This document shows positions 25,521 through 35,988 of a stretch of 64,000 nucleotides of DNA, piece after piece; the first letter of the stretch is position 1, and every line of letters starts with the position of its first letter. The stretch is from Mikania micrantha (taxonomy: Eukaryota > Streptophyta > Magnoliopsida > Asterales > Asteraceae). The notes beneath the pieces are model-generated. The model had not been told where the DNA came from. It worked only from the letters and a program-made list of their open reading frames with translations, and ran no database searches. The position numbers and the translations under genes are program-made. Location: contig CM018695.1 in NCBI GenBank assembly GCA_009363875.1, positions 47,973,161-48,037,160 of the forward strand. The letters run 5' to 3'.

Positions 25521-26173
25521 AACATTATTTGAGAATATGGTTGATGAGATTGGTTGATTAGTTTGTGGATTGATTATCTATATTTGATTATGATTATTTG
25601 TGATTGACTATGATTGATTTGGTTATGTGGTTATGTGATTGTGTATGTGTTTGGTTGTTGAATTGATGGATGTGTGTTGGATTATCTCATACAGGTATTC
25701 ATATGGATTTTCTCAAGAAGATCATAAGTTTTATACTCGTTTTAAACAAAGCATTTTATAAAACCCTTTTAAGCATAAACTTTCAAACTCATTTTTACTA
25801 AAACATTTTTAAATATAAAAACTTATGATTACTCACCAACTACTTTTGTAGTTGACACTTGATTTCTTACATGTTTCAGGTGATGGAGACAAGTAGGAAT
25901 GAAGAGAGGATCTCTTCTATTTTGGACATCATCATATAGGACCTTGGACTTAGTTAATTAACTAAATTTCTGGCGATTAGAGTTTAGTTAGTTTAACTAA
26001 TTCTTTTGTGTAACTAATGTACTTGATTCATGATGAACATGATTTTTGTGTAATTATTTTGGTTGATTAAATGATATATGATGATTTGATTTAGATGCCC
26101 ACGAGCTTTTGAACAATCTACACATCCCTCGTGGCATCCCGATGATTCCGCCGTCGGTCGGGGTGTTACAGAT

Positions 26174-26186
26174 TGGTATCAGAGCC
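26174..26186 (+). other. Primer-binding site of element A
   Basis: TGGTATCAGAGCC, three bases after the LTR end, is the standard plant site complementary to the 3' end of initiator methionine tRNA. Confidence 0.95.
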
Positions 26187-27714
26187 TGGGTTATAGGGAA
26201 TTAGGTTATCAGAAATGGTTGACCTAGTCTATAACCGTAGGATACCCTAGTATGAATTAATTTCATACACTAGTTAGTATATTCAGGATTTCATGCTTAT
26301 GTGTTTATTACATGTTAACTGAACTCCTGTTATACATCTGATATATATGCTGCTTATTAATTTCTTGCTTACGTGTGCCCTAATGATTCGATAAGGACAT
26401 GCACGTGGTGTATCGTAAAGGTGGTGGGACGTTGGCTAGGGCAGTTGCGACTGACCCTTACATATGCCCTATATATATACCATTTACGGTACATTGGGTG
26501 GATGTCAGTATTGAAGAATGTGGGAACTACCCGTTTGGGAAATTATCTGTTTAGGAAATTAACTGCTTAGGAATTTTCTGTTTTAGGAAAATTATCTGTT
26601 TGATCTATAAACTCCAGACAAGGACACACTCGTGGTATACTACAAAGGTGGTGGGACGGTGGCTGGGGCAGTTGCGACTGACCCCTACATATGCCCTATA
26701 CATATACCATTTGTAGTATATTGGGGATCTGTCAGTGTCAGGAACATAGGATATTATTAGGACCTTACTAGGAATGGTTGAGAGGATATGATTGTGGACT
26801 GTTGATGATATATTTGATGGATTGACTGGGATTGGTTCATGGATGATTATACTTGATGAATATTTATAAACTCACTTATGAAACACACTGATTGGACACG
26901 TAGGGTGCATAGGGTCAATGAACGATACGACCGCTTAGTGATAGAATTATGACTTGGGTGATGATATAGACACTTGATGATAATAGAAACGCATAGTGAT
27001 GATACTAACACTTAGTGATGGTATGGACACTTGATGAGAATAAATTATAGGGAGGATATGAACACTTAGTGACAATAAGAGCACTTTGTGATGATATGAA
27101 CCCTCGTCGATGATTATTGATATTGTGATTGACATAGATTTTAGTGAACTTAGACAATTAGGTAAACCTTAATGTCAGGTGAACTTAGACATTAGGTGAA
27201 CTTAGAAATAGGTAAACCTACATGTCAGGTGAACTTAGACATTAGGTGAATCTAATTGGCCAAGGAAACTAGAGATCACTTCACTCAAAATTATCCTATT
27301 AAGGATAAGGTTTGTGAAGTGAGATTTATGGTGAAATGCATGACACACTCTACACACTAGCAAGGGCATAATCGTGGTGCAATGGAACGGTGGTGGGACG
27401 GTGTAGGGGAGATTGCGATCTATCTCTGCATATGCCCTATATATAAGCTTGTTGCATTGCATTGGGAGGTTGTCAGTGTTAGTATAGAGTGAGGAATGTA
27501 TAGGACCTAGGAAATAGTTAGTTAGCACTAGTTATGACCAACTAGGACACTTAGTAAAATAATAGGGAATTGTACACATTCTGAGTTTAATGACAGATAG
27601 GAGATAAATATAGTTCCTATATGTAATCCTAATTGTCTAATGAACTCATTTAAACATTGTTTGTATGACTTACGTTGTAAACGGTAGTAACATGTTTCTA
27701 TTCCCTTCAGAAAC
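26187..27714 (+). other. Leader of element A with three structured repeats
   Basis: This 1.5-kb untranslated leader holds three further conserved-loop hairpins: 26402-26500, 26631-26726 and 27373-27466. Their arms differ in sequence and pair at about 17 of 18, 14 of 14 and 14 of 16 positions. Between the last two are short degenerate tandem repeats. No gene longer than a chance frame is present before gag. Confidence 0.8.
26938..27255. repeat. Short degenerate tandem repeats in leader of A
   Basis: At 26938-27130 words of the type GATGATATGAACACTTAGT recur every 25 to 30 bases. At 27134-27255 AGGTGAACTTAGACATT recurs about every 20 to 35 bases. Confidence 0.7.
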
Positions 27715-30700
27715 ATGCCGCCTCGTCGTCACAATGGAGATGATACGAACGCAGAGGATGCTAACGGTAATGCCAACCCTGGCATGCAAGAGTTAGCTAA
27801 CCTCATCACTGGGTTGGTGAACCAGTTGACTCAAGCCAACCAAAACATCAACCAGAATCGAAGTGGTGCAAACCAGACAACTTGCACATTCAAACACTTC
27901 AATTCCTGCAATCCCCTGAAATTTACGGGTGCTGAATCAGCCACTGGTCTGCTGCAGTGGTTTGAGAGTATGGAGAACACCTTCATCAACAGCGAATGCC
28001 CTGAAAATCTGAAAGTTCGCTATGCCACCAGTGTTTTCCAAAAGAGAGCACTGACTTGGTGGAATGGGGAAAAGCGAACTAGGGGAGTAGATGCTGCCTT
28101 AGCACTGACATGGACAGAGGTCAAGACTCTGATGACCACTGAATTCTGTCCTAGAAGCGAAATGAGGAAGCTTGAGACTGAGTTCTGGGAACTCAAGCAG
28201 GATAGCAGAGAGAATGTCATCTACAATACTCAGTTTCATGAGTATAGCTTGCTGGTACCTCAATTGGTGACACCCTTGGAAAGGGCGATTGAGAAGTATA
28301 TCGGCGGGCTGCCGGTGCAGATTCAGGATACAGTCTATGGGAGCAATCCCAAAACACTTGAGGCTGCAATCCGGTTATCTGCAACTCTTACTGACAATCA
28401 CGTGAAGAATGGAACTCTTACTCGAAAGGGATATAAGAAGACTGACACCAAGACTGCTGCAAAGGAAGTCAAAACTGAAGTCAAGTCTGAAGCTGCTAGC
28501 TCGTCCAAAAGCAGCAACAAGAAGAGAAAGAATAGGAATTTCATGGTAACTGTACCTGCTGCGAAGTTTGCGCAGCAATCATCCAACAATTCTGCTGCAA
28601 GAAGTTACACTGGGAACACTCCCCAATGTAACACTTGCAGATATCATCATGCCCCTAACTTGCCGTGTCGCGTTTGCAACAACTGTGGCAAGTTCGGGCA
28701 CTATGCAAACGTTTGTCGGAGTGCACCGCAAGCACAAAGGATGCAACAAGCACCGCTTGCACTACCAGCTCCTCAAACTCAACCTATTCCGGCTGTACCC
28801 ATTCGCCAGGTACCTCAAGCACAGGCAAGAGCCTGTTATGAATGTGGTGAAGTGGGTCACTTCAGAAATCAGTGCCCAAAGTTGACTGGAAATAATCAGA
28901 GGGTGGCAAGAGGCCGGGCTTTTCAGTTGAATGCTCCAGCTGCTCAAGCCAACCAGGATGTGGTCAACGGTACATTTCTGATCAACAACTCTTATGCATC
29001 TGTCTTATTTGATTCTGGTGCCGATAGGAGTTTCGTTTCATATGATTTTGAATGCTTGCTTGGTAGAACACGTACATACTTAGATAAACCGTTCAATGTG
29101 GAGGTGGCTGACGGAAACACTATTGATATTGACACTATTATCGTTGGATGTACGGTGAACTTAAATGATCACGTTTTCCCAATTGATCTCATACCTATGC
29201 ATCTTGGTAGCTTCGATGTTATCATAGGCATGGATTGGTTAGCCACCCACAGAGCGGAGATTGTTTGTCATGAGAAATATATTCGTATTCCTTTACCTTC
29301 GGGTGAAACTTTGAGAATATTTGGAGAAACTGCTAGTCAAGGTCTTAAGCTGATGTCTTGCACTAAAGCACATAAGTACCTTAGAAAGAAATGTATAGCC
29401 TTTTTAGCTCACATTGTGGAGAAGAAAGAGAAAGGAAAGAGAATTGAAGATGTTCCAGTGATACGAGATTTTCCAGAAGTATTTCCAGATGATTTGCCGG
29501 GTCTTCCACCAGAACGTCAAGTTGAGTTCCGAATCGACTTAGTACCTGGTGCGAACCCAGTCGCCAAAGCTCCTTATAGACTTGCGCCTTCGGAGTTGCA
29601 AGAATTGGCGAGTCAGCTGCAAGAACTTACCGATAAAGAGTTTATTCGCCCAAGCCATTCGCCATGGGGTGCACCGGTCCTGTTTGTCAAGAAGAAGGAC
29701 GGGTCATTCCGAATGTGCATTGATTACCGCGAATTGAACAAACTTACAATCAAGAATCGATATCCACTGCCGCGTATCGATGATCTCTTCGATCAGCTTC
29801 AAGGCTCGGCATGGTTTTCAAAGATCGATCTGAGGTCTGGGTATCATCAGCTTCGCGTACATGATGATGATATTCCCAAGACAGCTTTCAGAACAAGATA
29901 TGGCCACTATGAATTTCTGGTAATGCCTTTCGGCCTAACCAATGCACCTGCGGTTTTCATGGACCTCATGAACCGTGTTTGCAGGCCATACTTGGATAAA
30001 TTTGTGATTGTATTCATTGATGATATTTTGATTTACTCAAAGACTAAGGAAGAACACGAGAAACACCTTAAGTTGGTTTTGGAGATCCTAAGAGAGGAGC
30101 GACTGTATGCCAAATTCTCTAAATGTGAATTCTGGCTTAAGGAAGTTCAATTCTTGGGGCACATAGTCAACGAATATGGTGTACACGTAGATCCTGCAAA
30201 GATTGATGCTGTGAAGAATTGGAGTACGCCGAAGACACCGACGGAGATTCGATCGTTTCTTGGACTTGCCGGTTACTATCGGCGGTTCATATCGAACTTC
30301 TCCAGAATTGCTGTTCCTCTCACTGCTTTGACTCAGAAGAATAGGCCATACGAGTGGGGACCAAAGCAAGAAGAGGCATTTCAGACTTTGAAGCAGAAAC
30401 TTTGTGATGCTCCTGTCTTGACATTGCCTGATGGAAATGATGATTTCGTGGTTTATTGTGATGCATCCAACCTAGGTCTCGGTTGTGTTCTCATGCAACG
30501 AGGAAAGGTTGTGGCTTATGCATCAAGACAGTTGAAGATTCACGAGAAGAACTACACTACACACGACTTGGAACTTGGTGCAGTCGTGTTTGCTTTGAAG
30601 ATATGGAGACATTATCTTTATGGCACGAAGTGTGTAGTCTTTACTGATCATAAAAGTTTGCAACATATTTTGAATCAGAAAGAGCTCAACATGAGACAAC

Positions 30701-32274
30701 GGAGATGGGTTGAACTGTTGAATGATTATGACTGTGAAATTCGCTACCATCCTGGTAAAGCGAATGTAGTAGCAGATGCGCTTAGTCGCAAAAGTCAAGT
30801 TCAGATTCATAGTGTCCGAGTGCACACTAATCTCCGTAATGATGTTCTCACAGCCCAACAACACTCATTAGCTCAAGATAACTTGAAAAATGAGATGTCT
30901 TGTGGGGCTGAAATCTTATTGGAAACTAAGGATGACGGTTTGATGTATTATTTGAATCGGTTGTGGATACCGAACAGGGGTGATCTGAGGATGCTGATTA
31001 TGGATGAAGCTCATAAATCTCGTTACTCAATCCATCCGGGCTCTGATAAGATGTATCAAGACCTTAGGGGCTTGTACTGGTGGCCTGGAATGAAGAAGGA
31101 TATTGCTGAATATGTGTCAAAGTGCCTTAACTGTGCCAAAGTCAAGGCAGAACATCAGCGACCTTCGGGATTGTTACTACAACCAGAAATACCGATGTGG
31201 AAGTGGGAGAATATCTCCATGGATTTCATTACTAAACTCCCACGGACCGCGAACGGTAAAGATAGTATCTGGGTAATTGTTGACAGATTGACCAAGTCGG
31301 CTCATTTCTTACCGATACGCGAAACTTACCCTGTGCGGAAGTTAGCTCGTATCTACATTGATGAGATCATTAGCCGACATGGTATTCCCTTAAGCATAAT
31401 ATCGGACCGTGATGCTCGTTTCACGGCACGATTTTGGGAATCACTTCATGAAGCATTTGGAACAAGACTGGATCTTAGCACTGCTTATCATCCTCAAACG
31501 GATGGTCAAACGGAGCGAACGATTCAGACATTGGAAGATATGTTAAGAGCTTGTGTCATCGATTTTGGTGGCAATTGGGATAGCCATCTACCATTGGTTG
31601 AGTTCTCGTATAACAACAGTTATCACGCGAGCATTGGTATGGCGCCGTTCGAAGCTCTTTATGGCAGGAAATGTCGGTCACCTATTTGTTGGACCGAAGT
31701 CGGCGATTCGCAGATCACTGGTCCTGAGATTATTCAGGAAACGACTGACAAGATCCGCCAGATCCGTGACAATCTGTTAGCTGCTCGCAGTCGACAGAAA
31801 AGCTACGCGGATAAACGAAGAAAACCTTTGGAGTTTGAAGTGGGAGATATGGTATTGCTTAAAGTGTCGCCTTGGAAGGGCGTTGTTCGATTTGGGAAGA
31901 AGGGGAAGCTTGCTCCACGATACGTTGGCCCTTTTAAGATCCTTGAACGGATCGGGAAGGTTGCTTACAAATTGGAACTTCCTCCTGAACTTAGTAATGT
32001 GCATCCGACGTTTCACGTGTCCAATCTAAGAAAGTGCTTAGCTGATCAGGATCTTCAGGTACCACTCGATGACATCCGCATCGATGATACCATGCACTTT
32101 GTTGAAAAACCAGTGGAGATAATGGATCGCGAGATTAAACAGCTCAAACGCAGTAGAATTCCAATTGTCAAAGTACGTTGGGAATCGAAGCGGGGTCCAG
32201 AATTCACATGGGAAAGGGAATATCAGATGAAGCTTAAGTACCCACATTTATTTACTACGGTCACTCCAAGTTGA
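27715..32274 (+). CDS. Gag-pol polyprotein of element A, intact
   Basis: A 1519-residue single frame. The gag is followed by two CCHC knuckles: CNNCGKFGHYANVC near 321 and CYECGEVGHFRNQC near 373. The protease active site is FDSGADRSF near 433. Reverse transcriptase carries FVIVFIDDIL (Asp769-Asp770). RNase H has VYCDAS near 913. Integrase has an HHCC finger with His1107, Cys1137 and Cys1140, and a catalytic triad Asp1170, Asp1231, Glu1267 with the expected 35-residue spacing. The C-terminus (IPIVKVRW...PEFTWERE) is chromodomain-like. The ATG at 27715 is the first in frame. No stop or shift was found, so the element may be able to mobilise. Confidence 0.95.
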   Translation: MPPRRHNGDDTNAEDANGNANPGMQELANLITGLVNQLTQANQNINQNRSGANQTTCTFKHFNSCNPLKFTGAESATGLLQWFESMENTFINSECPENLKVRYATSVFQKRALTWWNGEKRTRGVDAALALTWTEVKTLMTTEFCPRSEMRKLETEFWELKQDSRENVIYNTQFHEYSLLVPQLVTPLERAIEKYIGGLPVQIQDTVYGSNPKTLEAAIRLSATLTDNHVKNGTLTRKGYKKTDTKTAAKEVKTEVKSEAASSSKSSNKKRKNRNFMVTVPAAKFAQQSSNNSAARSYTGNTPQCNTCRYHHAPNLPCRVCNNCGKFGHYANVCRSAPQAQRMQQAPLALPAPQTQPIPAVPIRQVPQAQARACYECGEVGHFRNQCPKLTGNNQRVARGRAFQLNAPAAQANQDVVNGTFLINNSYASVLFDSGADRSFVSYDFECLLGRTRTYLDKPFNVEVADGNTIDIDTIIVGCTVNLNDHVFPIDLIPMHLGSFDVIIGMDWLATHRAEIVCHEKYIRIPLPSGETLRIFGETASQGLKLMSCTKAHKYLRKKCIAFLAHIVEKKEKGKRIEDVPVIRDFPEVFPDDLPGLPPERQVEFRIDLVPGANPVAKAPYRLAPSELQELASQLQELTDKEFIRPSHSPWGAPVLFVKKKDGSFRMCIDYRELNKLTIKNRYPLPRIDDLFDQLQGSAWFSKIDLRSGYHQLRVHDDDIPKTAFRTRYGHYEFLVMPFGLTNAPAVFMDLMNRVCRPYLDKFVIVFIDDILIYSKTKEEHEKHLKLVLEILREERLYAKFSKCEFWLKEVQFLGHIVNEYGVHVDPAKIDAVKNWSTPKTPTEIRSFLGLAGYYRRFISNFSRIAVPLTALTQKNRPYEWGPKQEEAFQTLKQKLCDAPVLTLPDGNDDFVVYCDASNLGLGCVLMQRGKVVAYASRQLKIHEKNYTTHDLELGAVVFALKIWRHYLYGTKCVVFTDHKSLQHILNQKELNMRQRRWVELLNDYDCEIRYHPGKANVVADALSRKSQVQIHSVRVHTNLRNDVLTAQQHSLAQDNLKNEMSCGAEILLETKDDGLMYYLNRLWIPNRGDLRMLIMDEAHKSRYSIHPGSDKMYQDLRGLYWWPGMKKDIAEYVSKCLNCAKVKAEHQRPSGLLLQPEIPMWKWENISMDFITKLPRTANGKDSIWVIVDRLTKSAHFLPIRETYPVRKLARIYIDEIISRHGIPLSIISDRDARFTARFWESLHEAFGTRLDLSTAYHPQTDGQTERTIQTLEDMLRACVIDFGGNWDSHLPLVEFSYNNSYHASIGMAPFEALYGRKCRSPICWTEVGDSQITGPEIIQETTDKIRQIRDNLLAARSRQKSYADKRRKPLEFEVGDMVLLKVSPWKGVVRFGKKGKLAPRYVGPFKILERIGKVAYKLELPPELSNVHPTFHVSNLRKCLADQDLQVPLDDIRIDDTMHFVEKPVEIMDREIKQLKRSRIPIVKVRWESKRGPEFTWEREYQMKLKYPHLFTTVTPS

Positions 32275-32295
32275 ATTTCGGGACGAAATTCCTTT

Positions 32296-32308
32296 AACTA
32301 GGGGAGAC
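32296..32308 (+). other. Polypurine tract of element A
   Basis: ACTAGGGGAGAC directly abuts the 3' LTR, as needed for priming plus-strand DNA synthesis. Confidence 0.9.
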
Positions 32309-35300
32309 TGTAACATCACTGTACTTTAGGTTGTCCGTACATCCGTACATCCGTACGATTGTACTGTTACGACCTGAGATTTTAATTATTAATGATTATG
32401 AGATTATTGATTGACATTACTGATATTATCACTGTTGCTGGTATACATGATTATAATTTATTATACGCGTAAACCACGGGAAGTTTAGTTGTAATTCAAC
32501 TACACAGACCCGTAGTGTTTATCGCAGTTACATATCACTGATGATGAAGGATTATTGGTTGAGAATGGATTTGTGATGGAACTGGGAGTTTGTTGGAGTC
32601 TGGTTACTAAACGTAGTCAAGGACCCATGGTCATGGTTTATCGAAATAGCGGTGGGACGGTGGCTAGGGCAGTTGCGACTGACCCTTACATATGCCCTAT
32701 ATATATGCATATTTCGGTCTATCATGGATGTGTCAGTGACTAGGGTTTAGTGGGTTTTGGTTTGGGAAATGATAATATTAAAGTTAATAAATAATGGGAA
32801 TTAATTACGCGAAGTGAGGTTACGAACATTACTTAAACGCGAATATTAATTCAGAAATGTTAACTTAATAAATGTATTCGCGTGGGTGACGATTCACACG
32901 AATATAATTATTAAGAATAATATACTGAAACGATATTCCATAAATAATAAATCAAATCGAAATACGATACGAGCGTTGGATTCGCAAAGGTGACGATCTT
33001 TACGAATACGTACGCGAGTAACGCGTTTCGACGAGATAATTAAATAATATCTCACGATATTAAATTAATAAATAAAACTTAAAACGTTTATTAGGAATCA
33101 CAACCTAAATTGAGTTCGAATAAATTAAATTATTAAAATAATTGATTAACGAAAATAAACGAAGAACTATTATTTAAACGATTTTTATATTGAGAAAACT
33201 ATTTTTATTAAAAACGAAATTTATTTATTAACGCATTATGTTTAAAATATAAACACGGGAAAACTAAGCATGTTATTACATTTCACGTGTATTAACAAGA
33301 TCACTTTACGAGACAAGGATTATATAAATAAATCAATTAAATTAATGAAACCCTATTATTTAAACAATTTATGTTTAAATATGTTTAACGAGTAAAACCG
33401 AACCATTTCTTTGATTGTCGCGATAAAGACGAGACCGAACGCGCGGGAACGGGATGGGATTAAATGGTGGAAGACTCCACCATTTCCTCTCATTTTCCCA
33501 ACTCTCTTTCTCTCTCTATCTCACCTAAAAACACACACACAAACTTCTCTCTACGTTATCTCGCTCGTTACCCGACGGATTCACGAGATTCCGGCGCCTA
33601 CGCGTTCGTGAGATCGAGAGCTACAAGAGGATACGAAGAAATCACACGTTGAACCGACGATTTGAGGTAGATCTATCCTTTTATTTTCGGTTTTGGGTGA
33701 AAAACCCTATTTCATTATGGATAGCCATTTAAATCGAGATTAGGGTTGTTTTAATTGTTAAACGAGTTAGTATGAGAGGTTAGGGTTACTTGGTTCGAAG
33801 TTGTTACAGAAAACGCAAGGGAGATGATGATGATGATACAGGTTCGCTGCAAATGGGACTGGCCGAACCTTTTGGGGGCTGGTTAGGTCGGGCGAACCTT
33901 ATGGGAGTTCTGGCCGAACCCTTAGCCACTGCCGAACCTTAGGTAACAAGCCTAGGTGCAGCCAGACGAACCCTATTGAAGCTGGTGGCCACGAACCTTA
34001 GACGAAGGCCGAACCATTTTAAATTGACCGAACCCCTGATGCTAGTAGCCGAACCTTTTTGGTTCACGAACCCTTAGTGGCCAGCGAACCATCTGACCAG
34101 CTCAAGAACCGGCGAACCCTGCATCCCCACGAACCTTGGGGCTGAGCCTAGGTGCCGAACCTTGTGGCTTCACGAACCCTTATGGTGCTACGAACCTATT
34201 GTTACTCGGGTCGAACCTTTGGGCCAAATCAACCACGAACCTTGGGGTGGTGAGAGCCGAACCTTGGGTCTTAACCAAAAGGTTCGCTGCTCTTAAACCA
34301 AAAAAAAAAACGATCTCAAGTGTGAATTAGGGTTAAGGGAGGAATGTCTTATACATATAATATGTCATACATGCATGGGAAGTTGTTTTAAGTTGCCACT
34401 TGTTTTCTAATAACTACAAATATTGAATTATGAGAAGGTTACATAATTTAAACATTTTAAGTAAATAACCTAACTATCATTTACTTAAATTCAATTCAAG
34501 TTTGGATCGTTGAAGTATAGTCGGCACTTAAATTAATCAAACATGCATGTTGGATGTATATTGATAAAGATAGTGTATGTGAGTTAACCTTCATAATCAT
34601 GATGTGTATAAACAATTGTTTCTAATCAGATCTTTTCATTTGATTAGTGAAACTACTAAGTCAAAACATATTGTTTATAGTGATTTACTACTAAAAACTT
34701 AGGGTTATACCCTAACTTGGATTAAACTCAATAAGTTAATGTAACAGCTAGCAATTAAAAGTGAACACCTATGAATATTCAATTTCAGTAAACACATATG
34801 CTTATGGACACAAACACACTCATAAATACAGGTTGTTGAGTGTTCTGATTTTGAGTACATACGCGAGCGCGCATTATACACAAACATAACTCTAAGGAAT
34901 TCAGGTGAGTTCTCATAACCTCCCTTTCTTTAAACTGTTTTTGTTTTAAAACCCGGAGGTGAAACATGTATACCAAATTAAATATTATTTTGATAACACA
35001 AGGTTAATACCTGTTTATCAATATGATATTCACATTTGAAATTATCATTATTATGGGATTATCTCTTATTATTTTATATCCATGTAAACATTGTTATTGA
35101 CCTAGGTCAATAACAAAGATTACAAGTATTGTCACAAATCCCGAGAATCATCGCTCTTAACTTCGGTTAATTGCTTTGACATCGTGTATTGTCACGTGGA
35201 TGGTTTCCACATCTGTGAAGCATTTCCTTTGACTTCGGTTATTTGCTTTGGCTTCATGTATTGTCACGTGGTTAGCGACCACTCCATGAATCATGTATTT

Positions 35301-35988
35301 AACTTATGTTAATTACATAATGATCATGTATAGTCACGAACATTATTTGAGAATATGGTTGATGAGATTGGTTGATTAGTTTGTGGATTGATTATCTATA
35401 TTTGATTATGATTATTTGTGATTGACTATGATTGATTTGGTTATGTGGTTATGTGATTGTGTATGTGTTTGGTTGTTGAATTGATGGATGTGTGTTGGAT
35501 TATCTCATACAGGTATTCATATGGATTTTCTCAAGAAGATCATAAGTTTTATACTCGTTTTAAACAAAGCATTTTATAAAACCCTTTTAAGCATAAACTT
35601 TCAAACTCATTTTTACTAAAACATTTTTAAATATAAAAACTTATGATTACTCACCAACTACTTTTGTAGTTGACACTTGATTTCTTACATGTTTCAGGTG
35701 ATGGAGACAAGTAGGAATGAAGAGAGGATCTCTTCTATTTTGGACATCATCATATAGGACCTTGGACTTAGTTAATTAACTAAATTTCTGGCGATTAGAG
35801 TTTAGTTAGTTTAACTAATTCTTTTGTGTAACTAATGTACTTGATTCATGATGAACATGATTTTTGTGTAATTATTTTGGTTGATTAAATGATATATGAT
35901 GATTTGATTTAGATGCCCACGAGCTTTTGAACAATCTACACATCCCTCGTGGCATCCCGGTGATTCCGCCGTCGGTCGGGGTGTTACA
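32309..35988 (+). mobile_element. Element A, 3' LTR
   Basis: A 3680-bp copy of the 5' LTR, ending GGGGTGTTACA. It carries the same internal landmarks at an offset of about 9820. Short frames at 33411-34330 repeat those of the 5' LTR and have no coding character. Confidence 0.95.

Larger units (their letters stand above)
22487..26170 (+). mobile_element. Element A, 5' LTR
   Basis: A 3684-bp LTR starting TGTAACATCACTG and ending CGGGGTGTTACA. Compared by eye with the 3' LTR it differs at 14 substitutions and 4 single-base indels. It contains a hairpin-loop repeat (22810-22904), a TATA box, a CGAACC array, a 26-bp palindrome and G-box repeats. Confidence 0.95.
22487..35988 (+). mobile_element. 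Element A: complete Tekay/Del-like Ty3 retrotransposon
   Basis: A 13.5-kb element with 3.7-kb LTRs, a primer-binding site for initiator Met tRNA, an uninterrupted gag-pol frame and a purine tract (CTAGGGGAGAC) before the 3' LTR. ACTG flanks both sides (22483-22486 and 35989-35992); the fifth base of the usual 5-bp duplication does not match. It sits inside a Ulp1 exon, after the codons for SLGLTQ. Clade assignment rests on the long LTRs, Met primer and chromodomain-like C-terminus. Confidence 0.93.
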
